From contig JAEZGX010000012.1 of the NCBI GenBank assembly GCA_023416735.1, forward strand, positions 186,001-250,000: a DNA stretch of 64,000 nt, written 5' to 3'. This stretch comes from Verrucomicrobiota bacterium. GTDB lineage: Bacteria; Verrucomicrobiota; Verrucomicrobiia; Opitutales; Opitutaceae. Every line of letters begins with the position of its first letter. Position 1 is the first letter of the stretch. This document shows, in pieces, positions 8,528-16,838 of the stretch. The notes under the pieces were generated by a model, which worked only from the letters and a program-made list of their open reading frames with translations, had not been told where the DNA came from and did no database searches. The translations under genes were made by a program, and so were the position numbers.

Positions 8528-8950
8528 TCACAGCTGCAAACTCTTCGGCGTATACTCCATCAGCTCGATATCGTTCCCGTCCGGATCCTTGATCCAAGCC
8601 TGCTTCGAGTGATCCATCCCGACTTTGATCGGACGCACTTTGATTCCTTTCGCTTCGAGCCGCGCAACTTCTTCCTCCAACCCGATCACTTCAAAACACA
8701 AATGCCGGTAGTGCGTATCGCCATGTCCGCGGAGCGTGTTCACCGTCCCGCCCCACTGCTTCACCGCGCCTTTTTGATCGAAGATTTCGACAAACGTCAT
8801 TTCGCCCGTCGCGAAATAATAGCCGAAGGCAAAGCCATCGTCGTTGTGCATCTTGAACTTGATGGGAAAGCCCAACACGTCGCGATAAAACGCGATCATG
8901 TTGTCGATTTGATCAGTGAACAGGCAGCAGTGCGCGAGTTTGCGAATCAT
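8528..8950 (-). CDS. VOC/glyoxalase-family protein
   Basis: This is a single-domain vicinal-oxygen-chelate protein of 140 residues resembling lactoylglutathione lyase. It opens with RKLAHCCLFTDQIDNMIAFYRDVLGF and ends with a typical KDPDGNDIELMEY strand. Likely metal ligands are His in LAHC, Glu in TFVEIFD, His in YRHLCFEV and Glu in DIELMEY. The substrate is unknown, and glyoxalase I activity cannot be claimed from sequence alone. The start at 8950 (MIRKLAH) was chosen because everything upstream in frame is repeat-derived. It lies between carbonic anhydrase and an rRNA methyltransferase-like gene on the same strand. Confidence 0.85.
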   Translation of the reverse strand: MIRKLAHCCLFTDQIDNMIAFYRDVLGFPIKFKMHNDDGFAFGYYFATGEMTFVEIFDQKGAVKQWGGTVNTLRGHGDTHYRHLCFEVIGLEEEVARLEAKGIKVRPIKVGMDHSKQAWIKDPDGNDIELMEYTPKSLQL

Positions 8951-9030
8951 GGGGAGGAGATGTTGGGGAACTACAGCCAGACGCAGCCGCCGCGAGGGGG
9001 ATGCACCCTGCGACCAGAATTCCCCCAGCG

Positions 9031-9126
9031 GAAGCGCCAAGATCCAAGCATCAAGCCCCAGAGAACCACCAACGGCCAATTAGTTGGATATTGGATGTTC
9101 TCTGGAGCTTGGATCTTGGTCCTTGC
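9031..9126. repeat. Long imperfect palindromic intergenic repeat (CCAAGATCCAAGC type)
   Basis: The left arm (9031-9066) reads GCGCCAAGATCCAAGC and ends CCAGAGAAC. The right arm (9097-9126) reads GTTCTCTGGAGC then TTGGATCTTGG. The arms are largely complementary and surround a core with its own CCAAT/TTGG pairing (around 9075-9095). A second copy of the family lies at 14158-14274. It is in the gap between the rlmI-like gene and the VOC gene. Confidence 0.7.
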
Positions 9127-9140
9127 ATCTTTCCGCGTCG

Positions 9141-10382
9141 CTACGCGACGCGCCCCCAAAGCACTTTCAGATACCGGCTGTCCAAGCAGTTTGAATACAC
9201 CGGATGATCCACCCCCGGTCCCGTCCGATCGAAAAACTGCAACCGCCGATTCTGCCGATGCGCCGCCTTGATCACATGCGCTTCGAAGTCTTCCAAACTC
9301 AACAACCCCGAACACGAGCACGTCACAAACACGCCGCCGGGTTTCACCAGTGAAATCGCGAGCAGATTCAAATCTTCATACTTCTGCCGCCCTTCCCAGT
9401 TCCCGCTCTCGTCGCGCGTGAAAATGAACTTCGGCGGATCCAGGACCACGACATCCCATTTCTCCCCGTTCGTCTGCATCTGCCGCGCATACGCAAACGC
9501 ATCCGCATGCACGAACTTCAGCCGCGCCTGATTCAGATTCGCATTCCGCTTCGCCTGCGCGATCGCCGCTTCGTCCAAATCCACGCTGGTCACTTCCTCC
9601 GCTCCGCCGACCACTTTCGCATTCAGCGAAAACCCACCCGTGTAACAACACAGGTCCAGCACGCGCGCTCCTTTCGTGAACTGCGCCACGCGCCTCCGGT
9701 TATCCCGCTGATCGCAGAAAAAACCCGTTTTGTGCCCTTCCGCGAAATCGACCTCGTAGCGAACGCCGTGCTCGCGAATTTTCACCAGCCGCGGCGCCGC
9801 CGCATTCGTTTCCTTGAACACCGACGGCTTGATTCCCTCCAAACTCCCGAGGTCGTGATCCACTTGCACACGCGCGAACTTCGTTCCCGCCAACTCATGC
9901 AAGAGCGGCAGCCATCGCGGCAGCCGTTGCGCGATGCCCAGCGAATACACTTCGCACAACAGCGTCTCTCCATACCGGTCGATCGTCAGCCCGCTCAATC
10001 CGTCGCCGTCCGAGTTGATCAATCGATACGCATCCGTCACCTCGTCCAACTTGAACATCCCGCGCCGCAGCTCCACTGCCCGCCGGATCGCGCCTTCGAA
10101 ATAACTTTCATCCACCGGCTGCGTCGAATGCGCCACCACCCGCAACGGAATCTTCGCGCGCGGATTATATAGTCCGCCACCCGCCAGATTGCCGTTCTTG
10201 TCGTAAACATTCACGAAGTCCCCCGGCCGCGCATCGCTCGACACCTGCCCAAGCAGCCGCGGAAAAATCGCCGGTTGAAAGGTGAAATACTTCAGCTGCG
10301 CCCACGGCTTCGCCCACATCGCCCGGTCGTATTTGAGCGGCGCGGTCTTCTCGTCTTTTTCCATCGGCAGCGGTTCAGCCAT
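9141..10382 (-). CDS. Class I SAM-dependent rRNA methyltransferase (RlmI/RlmK-like)
   Basis: The product has 413 residues with the layout of 23S rRNA m5C methyltransferase RlmI: an N-terminal PUA-type RNA-binding domain (residues 20-95, VYDKNGNLAGGGLYNP), a central EEHEE domain (TIDRYGETLLCEV) and a C-terminal Rossmann methyltransferase domain. Motif I is VLDLCCYTGGFSLNA and the catalytic-loop motif is VVVLDPPKF. The late CSCSGL segment holds the cysteine typical of this group. Starts at 10382 (MAEPLPMEKDEK) or 10364 are possible; sequence further upstream overlaps nothing conserved. The exact modified base is inferred from the family. Confidence 0.88.
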   Translation of the reverse strand: MAEPLPMEKDEKTAPLKYDRAMWAKPWAQLKYFTFQPAIFPRLLGQVSSDARPGDFVNVYDKNGNLAGGGLYNPRAKIPLRVVAHSTQPVDESYFEGAIRRAVELRRGMFKLDEVTDAYRLINSDGDGLSGLTIDRYGETLLCEVYSLGIAQRLPRWLPLLHELAGTKFARVQVDHDLGSLEGIKPSVFKETNAAAPRLVKIREHGVRYEVDFAEGHKTGFFCDQRDNRRRVAQFTKGARVLDLCCYTGGFSLNAKVVGGAEEVTSVDLDEAAIAQAKRNANLNQARLKFVHADAFAYARQMQTNGEKWDVVVLDPPKFIFTRDESGNWEGRQKYEDLNLLAISLVKPGGVFVTCSCSGLLSLEDFEAHVIKAAHRQNRRLQFFDRTGPGVDHPVYSNCLDSRYLKVLWGRVA

Positions 10383-10503
10383 CCGCCTAATTGGCCCGAC
10401 CCCCGCCCCGCCCGCAATTTTTTTGGCGTTTTCGCACTCAAACAGTCGCTCCGCCCCACGCCCAGATTGATCAGCCGTCCAAGGGTCAGACCTCATCCCT
10501 CGG

Positions 10504-10527
10504 GGATTCGTGTCCGTTGGCGGCTCC
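10504..10527. repeat. Phrase-like repeat (ATTCGTGTCCGTT), weak copy
   Basis: GATTCGTGTCCGTTGGCGG between deoA and the rlmI-like gene resembles the fuller copies at 22945-22980, 51443-51469 and 54068-54104. Confidence 0.35.
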
Positions 10528-10550
10528 TCAACCACCTTGTTCCTGCGAGA

Positions 10551-10581
10551 AAAGAAAAAGCCGACCGGCTTCCCGGTCGGC
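10551..10581 (-). terminator. Rho-independent terminator of the deoA-like gene
   Basis: Perfect 9-bp stem GCCGACCGG/CCGGTCGGC (10560-10568 with 10573-10581) with a 4-base loop. On the minus strand it is followed by TTTTTCTTTTC. It lies 34 bases after the stop. Confidence 0.9.
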
Positions 10582-10615
10582 TTCGAAATTCGCTCAGCGA
10601 TTCGGCGCCTCGCCT

Positions 10616-11977
10616 TTACGCCACGCGCTCCACGATCAACGGCGGCGGCGTCGGCCGCTTCGGCGCAAGCCGGTAAGCGTTCTTGAAATACTCCAACGCC
10701 TGCTCGAGCTTCGCCTCGTCGTTATAGTGAATCATCATCAGCGGCTCGCCTTGCTTCACCTGCGTGCCGACTTTCTTGATCTCCGACACGCCGACCGCGT
10801 GATCGATCTTCGGGTGATGATTACCGTGCGACGCACTCGGCTCGACGCCCGCGCCGAGCAGATGCACGCCGCGCGCGATCATCGCCGCATTGATCGTGTG
10901 AACGTATCCACGTTTTGGAGCCGGAAGCTTCCGAATGTGGCGCGCCGCCGGGAACTTGTCCGGACTATCGATGAACGACGTATCGCCGCCTTGCGCCTTC
11001 ACGAGTTCCTTGAACTTCGCCAGCGCCGAGCCGTCGGTCAGATGACGTTGCACCGTCTGCTTCGCCGACAATGTCGATCCCGCGACACCCGCGAGCCGCA
11101 CGATTTCCATGCCGAGCTTGAGCACGAGTTCCTTCATGTCCTCCGGACCTTCGCCCTTCAGGAGCTGAATCGCTTCCTTCACTTCGAGCGACGTGCCAAC
11201 CGTATCGCCGAGCGGCTGATTCATGTCCGTCACGAGCGCCACGCAACGACGCTTCATCGAACGGCCCACGCGCGTCATCGAACGCGCCAGCTGCTTCGCT
11301 TGTTCGAGATCCTTGATGAAGGAGCCGTTGCCCCACTTCACATCGATGACCAAACCTTCCGAACCTTCCGCCAACTTCTTCGACAACACGCTGCCCGTGA
11401 TCAGCGGCAAGCTCGGGATCGTGCCCGTCTCCTTGCGGAGTTCATAAAACTTCTGGTCCGCCGGCGCCAACGCTTCGCTTTGATACACGATCGCGCCGCC
11501 GATCCGGCCGAGTTGCGACGTGAATGCGTCGATCGACAGATTGCCCTTGAATCCAGGAATGCTGTTCAACTTCTCCAGCGTGTTGATCACGTAGTCGTGC
11601 TCCACGCCGCACATCATCGGCACCACCACGCCGCTCGCCATCGCCAGCGGCACGAGCACCAACGAGGTCTTATCGCCCACGCCACCCGTGGAATACTTGT
11701 CGATCTTGGGCTTCGCGATCGACGAGAGATCGATCACCTCGCCCGAAAGCATCATCTCTTCTGTCAAATCCGCCGTCTCCTGCGCGGACATGTTCGAAAA
11801 ATAAATCGCCATCATCAACGCCGCCAGCTGGTGCTGGGGCATCTCGCCATCGAGCGTGCTGTCGATGATGTAGCGAATCTCCTCCTGCGTGAACTCGCCG
11901 CCATCGCGCTTCTTTTCGATCAAGAACTCGAAGGACGGCTTGATGAACCGGCGGGCCGGAATAGTGCGTTTCGTCAT
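10616..11977 (-). CDS. deoA: Thymidine/pyrimidine-nucleoside phosphorylase homologue with altered active-site loops
   Basis: The 453-residue protein has the full three-part architecture of the family: helical alpha domain, glycosyltransferase-type alpha/beta domain (phosphate site KYSTGGVGDKTS at 94-105) and C-terminal domain. Much matches E. coli DeoA: SEALAPADQKFYELR, LPLITGSVLSKKLAEG, VTDMNQPLG, LLKGEGPEDM. However, the loop normally reading SGRGLGHTGGT is here CGVEHDYVINT (residues 123-133), losing the active-site histidine and its glycines. The DITATVDS segment is KETGTIPS. Substrate specificity, or even activity, may therefore differ. It would normally split thymidine into thymine and deoxyribose-1-phosphate. 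Single gene with its own terminator. Confidence 0.85.
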   Translation of the reverse strand: MTKRTIPARRFIKPSFEFLIEKKRDGGEFTQEEIRYIIDSTLDGEMPQHQLAALMMAIYFSNMSAQETADLTEEMMLSGEVIDLSSIAKPKIDKYSTGGVGDKTSLVLVPLAMASGVVVPMMCGVEHDYVINTLEKLNSIPGFKGNLSIDAFTSQLGRIGGAIVYQSEALAPADQKFYELRKETGTIPSLPLITGSVLSKKLAEGSEGLVIDVKWGNGSFIKDLEQAKQLARSMTRVGRSMKRRCVALVTDMNQPLGDTVGTSLEVKEAIQLLKGEGPEDMKELVLKLGMEIVRLAGVAGSTLSAKQTVQRHLTDGSALAKFKELVKAQGGDTSFIDSPDKFPAARHIRKLPAPKRGYVHTINAAMIARGVHLLGAGVEPSASHGNHHPKIDHAVGVSEIKKVGTQVKQGEPLMMIHYNDEAKLEQALEYFKNAYRLAPKRPTPPPLIVERVA

Positions 11978-12383
11978 GTGGGTAGTATAAAATCGCCCGC
12001 GGTGCCGCGGTGCGGAAAAGTTTGCGAGAAAACCCGCTTATGACAGGAAGTCGAGCCAAAACCCTGGAACCAGGCGCCTCCGCGCCCGCCTCCGGATCGT
12101 TGCCCGGCCAACACTATACACCCGCCCGCTAAGCCAGCAACCCGCCCACCCAGTGGGGCCAACTCCCTACCGGCGCCCCCACAGGGGATCGGGATATCAC
12201 ATACCACTGACACGCTAATAGGCACGATGCCCCGTCTTACTGACTGTAAATAGACGCGTTGCACGTTTCTGCGCCTCCGAACTCCGCCGTCCACGCCCCT
12301 ATATACGTTCTTCAGCCCTCGCCCGATCCGCTACTTCAACTCCACGCTTGCCCGCCCCTCCCGCGCTCCCGTTTTCTCGCCGG
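11978..12383. other. 406-bp gap with no recognisable gene
   Basis: The gap lies between two divergently transcribed genes, the deoA-like gene and argS. No convincing ORF, RNA gene or repeat is visible. It is slightly less GC-rich in its middle (around 12195-12260). It must hold the promoters of both genes. Confidence 0.6.
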
Positions 12384-14147
12384 ATGCACGTCTCCTTCAA
12401 CCTCGCCGCCGAACTCGACTCGGTGCTCAAGTCCGCCGCCAGCACCGCCGGACTCGACGCCGCTGCTTTCGCCCCCGAGGTGCGCGTGGCCGACCCCAAA
12501 CACGGTGACTTCCAAGCCAACGGCGTGCTCGGCTACGCGAAATCCCGCAAACAAAACCCTCGCGCCGTCGCTGACCAACTCGTCGCCGCCCTCCCCGCGT
12601 CTCTCACGGATCTCGCCGACGTCACCATCGCTGGCCCCGGTTTCATCAACGTCACCCTGAAACCCGCCGCGCTTCTCACGTGGCTCACCGCCTTCTCCAC
12701 CCGCGAATCTCTCGCCGCCGGAGCTGCCGCTGCCCACCACGGCCAGACTTGGGTTGTCGATTACTCCTCGCCCAACACCGCCAAGCAAATGCACGTCGGC
12801 CACCTCCGCTCCGCCGTCATCGGCGAGGCGATTTGCCGTCTGCTCACTTTCACCGGCGCACGTGTCCTCCGCGACAATCATCTCGGCGACTGGGGCACCC
12901 AGTTCGGTAAACTCATCTACGGCTATAAACGCTGGGCCAATCCCGACGCCCTCGCCGCCGACCCGATCGAAGAACTCGAGCGTCTCTACAAACTCGGCCA
13001 CAACGCCACCCCCGAGGGCTCGCCGGAACTCGACGAAGCTCGCCGCGAACTCGTCGCCCTCCAAAACGGCGATCCCGCCAACGTCGCCCTCTGGCAAAAA
13101 TTCTCCGAGGTCTCCCTCGCCGCTTTTCAACAAATCTACGACCGCCTCGGCATCCGTTTCGATCACAACCTCGGCGAATCCTTCTACAACGACAAGGTCG
13201 AGCGCATCTACCGCGAGCTCACCGAAACCACCCCGCCTCTCGCCGTCGAAAGCGAGGGCGCTCTTGTCGTCTTCCATCCCGAACACCCGCGCTTCGCCAA
13301 ACAACCGTTCATCATCCGCAAAGCCGACGGCGCCTCCAACTACGCGTCCACCGATCTCGCCACCGCTCTCTACCGCGTCGAACACTTCAAAGCCGATGGC
13401 ATCGCCGTCGTCACCGACTTCCGCCAATCCGACCACTTCGAACAACTGATCCTCACGGTCAAAAAGTGGTTCGCCGCCAAAAACTACCGGCTGCCCGAAC
13501 TTCATCACATCACCTTCGGCGCCGTCACCGGCGAAGACGGCAAGGCGCTCAAGACCCGCGATGGCGGCACCATCAAACTCAAAGCCCTTCTCGACGAAGC
13601 CGAGGAGCGCGCGTTCGCCATCGTCTCCGAAAAAAATCCCGATCTCCCTGAATCCGAACGCCGCGAGATCGCCCGCGTCGTCGGCATCGGCGCCGTGCAA
13701 TACGCCGATCTCTCCCAAAACCGCAGCAGCAACTATGTCTTCTCCTGGGACAAGATGCTCGCCCTCGACGGCAACACCGCGCCCTACCTCCTCTACGCCG
13801 TCGCCCGTATCCACTCCATCTTCCGCAAAGCCGGCACGTCCCCCGACGACGCTTCCCTCGCCCGCCTGGCCACTCCGTTTGAAACGCCCACCGAACTCAC
13901 GCTTGCCCGCAAGCTCGTGAAATTCCCCGACGCCATCCGCCTCGCCACCGAATCTTTCCGTCCCCATTTCCTCGGCCTCTACCTCTTCGAGCTCGCCGGC
14001 GACTACAGCTCTTTCAACAACGCCGACAAAGTCCTCGTCGACGACCCCGCCCTTCGCGCCCGCCGCCTTCTCCTCTGTGCGCGCACGCTCCTTCAGCTCG
14101 AAACCGGCCTCCATCTCCTCGGTCTTCGCACCCTGACCCGGATGTAA
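12384..14147 (+). CDS. argS: Arginyl-tRNA synthetase
   Basis: ArgS charges tRNA-Arg with arginine. The 587 residues include the N-terminal additional domain (residues 1-90, with HGDFQANGVLGYAK), the class I catalytic core with the HIGH-like HVGHLRS inside the segment AKQMHVGHLRSAVIGE, and a C-terminal anticodon-binding domain with the typical late LYLFELAGDYSSFNN segment and short end. As in most ArgRS the KMSKS loop is not canonical (GEDGKALKTRDGGTIKL). The start at 12384 (MHVSFNLAAEL) was chosen over a frame-open extension of 12 codons. The stop codon lies inside a 9-bp hairpin that abuts a palindromic repeat. Confidence 0.96.
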   Translation: MHVSFNLAAELDSVLKSAASTAGLDAAAFAPEVRVADPKHGDFQANGVLGYAKSRKQNPRAVADQLVAALPASLTDLADVTIAGPGFINVTLKPAALLTWLTAFSTRESLAAGAAAAHHGQTWVVDYSSPNTAKQMHVGHLRSAVIGEAICRLLTFTGARVLRDNHLGDWGTQFGKLIYGYKRWANPDALAADPIEELERLYKLGHNATPEGSPELDEARRELVALQNGDPANVALWQKFSEVSLAAFQQIYDRLGIRFDHNLGESFYNDKVERIYRELTETTPPLAVESEGALVVFHPEHPRFAKQPFIIRKADGASNYASTDLATALYRVEHFKADGIAVVTDFRQSDHFEQLILTVKKWFAAKNYRLPELHHITFGAVTGEDGKALKTRDGGTIKLKALLDEAEERAFAIVSEKNPDLPESERREIARVVGIGAVQYADLSQNRSSNYVFSWDKMLALDGNTAPYLLYAVARIHSIFRKAGTSPDDASLARLATPFETPTELTLARKLVKFPDAIRLATESFRPHFLGLYLFELAGDYSSFNNADKVLVDDPALRARRLLLCARTLLQLETGLHLLGLRTLTRM

Positions 14148-14157
14148 AACATCCGGG
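14137..14157 (+). other. Perfect hairpin enclosing the argS stop codon
   Basis: CCCGGATGT/ACATCCGGG (14137-14145 with 14149-14157) with the loop AAA. The TAA stop spans 14145-14147. No T run follows, so it is not a standard terminator. Confidence 0.6.
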
Positions 14158-14274
14158 AAGCTCCAAGCGCCAAGATCCAAGCTCCAACCAACCGCCAACT
14201 CCCAACCTCCAAGCGCCGCCCGCGCTTGGGATTTGAATCTTCTCTGGAGCTTGGCGCGTGGATCTTGGAGCTTT
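14158..14274. repeat. Long imperfect palindromic intergenic repeat (second copy)
   Basis: The left arm begins GCTCCAAGCGCCAAGATCCA just after the argS hairpin. The right arm contains TTCTCTGGAGC followed by TTGGCGCGTGGATCTTGG. The arms are mutually complementary over roughly 30 bases with mismatches. Family member of 9031-9126. It fills most of the argS to GYF-gene gap. Confidence 0.7.
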
Positions 14275-14345
14275 CGCCGCCAACGGCGGCCGGCACTAAA
14301 CTCTTGCCGCTCCCGCCGGCCAAAACCACCCTCCGCCCCACCCAC

Positions 14346-15098
14346 ATGGCGATGCAGGAATTCTACATCCGCAACGAATCGGACACCGAGGCCCGCGGAC
14401 CTTTCACCACGGAGCAACTCACTTCGCTCATCGACTCCGGCCAACTCACCCCCGCGACGCTCTACTACGACGCCAACACCGAGCAGTGGACGCCGATCGA
14501 TTCCAACGCCGAACTCAAAGCCGTCCTTTTCCCCGAAAAGAAAAAGCTCACCGTCCGCCCGAAGCAAAAACTCGAGACCCTCAACCGCGAGGTCGAAGGC
14601 GCCGCGCCGATCACGGTCAACGACATGCTCGCCGCCGCCGAGGGTCGCACGGCCGACACCAAAGATCGCCAGGATCCCACCGAAGCCATGGGCCGCGCCG
14701 CCGCCATCGGCCGTTGGACCGCGATCGCCGCACTCGTGCTGGCCGCATTCGGCGAACTCGTTCCCTCCGCCGAAGCGCTGGTTTCCCTCGATTTCGCCAA
14801 ACTCCTCACCGCGCCACTCGTTTTTCTCGGTGTCATCGATCTTCTTCTCGCCGTCCTGCTCGGCCTCGGTGTCGTCAGTGTTTATCCGTTCGTCCGCTTT
14901 CGCGCCGCCCTCGGTCTCGGTTTTCTCGGCTTCATCTTTTGGACGCACGGGCAGTCGCTTCCGTTCGTCGCGCTCGTCGCTGGCAGTGCGGGTCTCTACA
15001 TCAGCACCGTGGTCATCAGCCTCTTTCCCGCCCTGATCGCCGCCATCGCCGCGATCGGCGGTTTCGCCTTCGTCGGGTGGCATCTGCTCTCCGCCTGA
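14346..15098 (+). CDS. GYF-domain (GYF_2) multi-pass membrane protein
   Basis: The 250-residue protein has a cytoplasmic N-terminal GYF_2-type domain (residues 4-52; FYIRNESDTEARGPFTTEQL, ending EQWTPI), a hydrophilic Lys/Glu-rich linker and a C-terminal half with four or five hydrophobic helices (from about residue 120). GYF_2 domains bind proline-rich peptides or act as adaptors and are often fused to membrane segments in Verrucomicrobia and Planctomycetes. The function is unknown. ATG at 14346 or 14352 is possible. It lies 34 bases upstream of the yihY-like gene, which suggests co-transcription. Confidence 0.82.
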   Translation: MAMQEFYIRNESDTEARGPFTTEQLTSLIDSGQLTPATLYYDANTEQWTPIDSNAELKAVLFPEKKKLTVRPKQKLETLNREVEGAAPITVNDMLAAAEGRTADTKDRQDPTEAMGRAAAIGRWTAIAALVLAAFGELVPSAEALVSLDFAKLLTAPLVFLGVIDLLLAVLLGLGVVSVYPFVRFRAALGLGFLGFIFWTHGQSLPFVALVAGSAGLYISTVVISLFPALIAAIAAIGGFAFVGWHLLSA

Positions 15099-15132
15099 CG
15101 CACCGCGCCACCCCTGCGCTTTCTTACGCGTC

Positions 15133-16710
15133 ATGCCTCGTTTCGCCCAACACTGGAAACGATTCGTTCAACTCTATCAGACCGAGATCTGGGAGCCCGG
15201 CCAGCTTAGCCAATTTTCCCTCCGCGGCTGTAGCTACGCGGTCCTCCGCGTGCTGTCCATCACCTGGACTGTTTTCAGCGAAACGAAAGCCGCCAGCCGC
15301 GCCGCCGCCCTCAGCTTCAGCTCCCTCCTCGGTCTTGGTCCTTTGGTCGCGCTCACCGTCCTGATCGCCGGCTTCGCCCTCGACAACAAAGACCCCAACC
15401 TCGCCGCCAACACCCTCAGCCGCCTCATCTACTTCGTCGCGCCCCAAGTCGCGCAATACGGCAAACTCCCTCACCACGACGAAGAGCAGGCCGCTCGTCC
15501 GAATACGACGACGCCTGCTCAGGACTCCTCCGCTCTCGCCGCACCGCCCGAACTTTCACCCGCCGCCTCGCCCGCCGACGTCCACCTCAATCCCCGGCTG
15601 GTGAGCATGATCAACAATTTCATCAGCCAAGGACGTTCCGGCTCCGCCGGCACCGTCGGTTTCTTCGGCTTGGTGATTATCGTCCTGCTCCTCTTCAAAA
15701 CGGTCGAGGACACCTTCAACGAAATCTGGGGCGTCCGCAGCGGCCGCTCCCTCCTCATGCGAGTGGTCTATTACTGGACCACTCTGACGCTCGGCGCTGT
15801 CCTCTTTTTTGCTTCCGTCACCCTCCTCAGCGCGGGCGCTTTCCTCAGCGTCTTCAACGACGCCATCGCCGGCCTGCCTTTCTCCCAGCAGGTCGCCGTC
15901 GCCCTCCAGTGGTCGCTGCCCGCGTTCTCGTTCACGCTGCTGGTCGTGCTCCTGACCGTATTCTATCGCGTGATACCGCACACCCGGGTCTTGTGGCGGG
16001 CCGCCTTCATCGGAGCACTCGTCGTCGCATCGCTCCTGATGCTCAACAACTACCTCGCGTTCCTCTACGTCCGCCGGGTCATCCTCACCGAAAGTCTCTA
16101 CGGCTCCCTCGGCTTCCCGCTCGTCGTCATGTTCGGCCTCTACATCTTCTGGCTCTACGTCCTCGTCGGCGGCCAGATCAGCTACGCCGTCCAAAACGTC
16201 CATTTCCGCAACAGCCAGGCCGCCTGGGGCAAGCTCTCGGAAAACATGCGCGAGCGCCTGCTCCTGCTCGTTCTCCTCACGATCTGCCGCCGTTTCCAGG
16301 ACTGCCTTCCTCCCGTCGCCGCCTCGCACTTGGGCAGCATGATCAAGGTCCCCACTCAAATCCTCAACGAGTGCCTCAACCGTCTCACCGATCTCAAGCT
16401 CATCACTCCGCTTCCCGCCGCGCCCGACGACGATCCGGCCGACCTCCTTTATCAACCCGCCCGGCCGCTCAACCGCATCACGCTGCACGACTTCAAGCAC
16501 CTCGACGACAACCTCGGCGAAAACCCCATCGGGACCTCGATCGATCAACTCGATCCGATTCTCCTGCGCTATAGCATCGCCTCCAACCGTCTCGCCGAAG
16601 AGGAGTTCTTCCAAAAATCGCTCGAACAACTTTTCACCGAATACCCGTTCGACGAATCCCGTCCGCCGTTCGCCCTCGGCTCCTCCCGCAAAAAACCCGT
16701 GTCCATGTAG
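15133..16710 (+). CDS. YihY/UPF0761 family inner-membrane protein
   Basis: The 525-residue protein belongs to the YihY (formerly BrkB) family. The core of about six membrane helices starts with the conserved TKAASRAAALSFSSLLGLGP segment. It continues with the ILLLFKTVEDTFNEIWGVRSGRS-like region (residues 175-205) and GSLGFPLVVMFGLYIFWLY (about 320). A hydrophilic insert of about 60 residues (110-160) lies between the first and second helices. About 150 residues follow the membrane core and look like a cytoplasmic winged-helix-type domain. The molecular function of the family is unsettled; it is not RNase BN as once proposed. Confidence 0.88.
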   Translation: MPRFAQHWKRFVQLYQTEIWEPGQLSQFSLRGCSYAVLRVLSITWTVFSETKAASRAAALSFSSLLGLGPLVALTVLIAGFALDNKDPNLAANTLSRLIYFVAPQVAQYGKLPHHDEEQAARPNTTTPAQDSSALAAPPELSPAASPADVHLNPRLVSMINNFISQGRSGSAGTVGFFGLVIIVLLLFKTVEDTFNEIWGVRSGRSLLMRVVYYWTTLTLGAVLFFASVTLLSAGAFLSVFNDAIAGLPFSQQVAVALQWSLPAFSFTLLVVLLTVFYRVIPHTRVLWRAAFIGALVVASLLMLNNYLAFLYVRRVILTESLYGSLGFPLVVMFGLYIFWLYVLVGGQISYAVQNVHFRNSQAAWGKLSENMRERLLLLVLLTICRRFQDCLPPVAASHLGSMIKVPTQILNECLNRLTDLKLITPLPAAPDDDPADLLYQPARPLNRITLHDFKHLDDNLGENPIGTSIDQLDPILLRYSIASNRLAEEEFFQKSLEQLFTEYPFDESRPPFALGSSRKKPVSM

Positions 16711-16793
16711 GGCGGGGTCTCCGGACCCCCGCCGCCCCTTCTCTCCTCTCTCGTCCGCCAACTCTCAGCTGCCGCCTCCTCCCAACTTCCCCC

Positions 16794-16821
16794 TTGCCAG
16801 CCCCCTGACCCAACCTAGCGT
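16794..16821 (+). promoter_or_regulatory. Candidate sigma-70-type promoter of the PpiD-like gene
   Basis: TTGCCA (16794-16799), 16-base spacer, TAGCGT (16816-16821). The start codon follows at 16839, implying a very short leader. The same spacing occurs before ileS. Confidence 0.4.
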
Positions 16822-16838
16822 CGCCCGTTTCTCCCCAC

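Noticed and set aside
14276..14345. N-terminal extension of the GYF protein starting at 14226
   Set aside because: The extension is encoded by the palindromic repeat and the GYF domain starts only at about 14352.
12336..15134. 932-codon open frame on the minus strand
   Set aside because: It is a shadow of argS and the GYF gene: Gly/Glu/Asp-rich, without domains, and typical of antisense frames in GC-rich genes.
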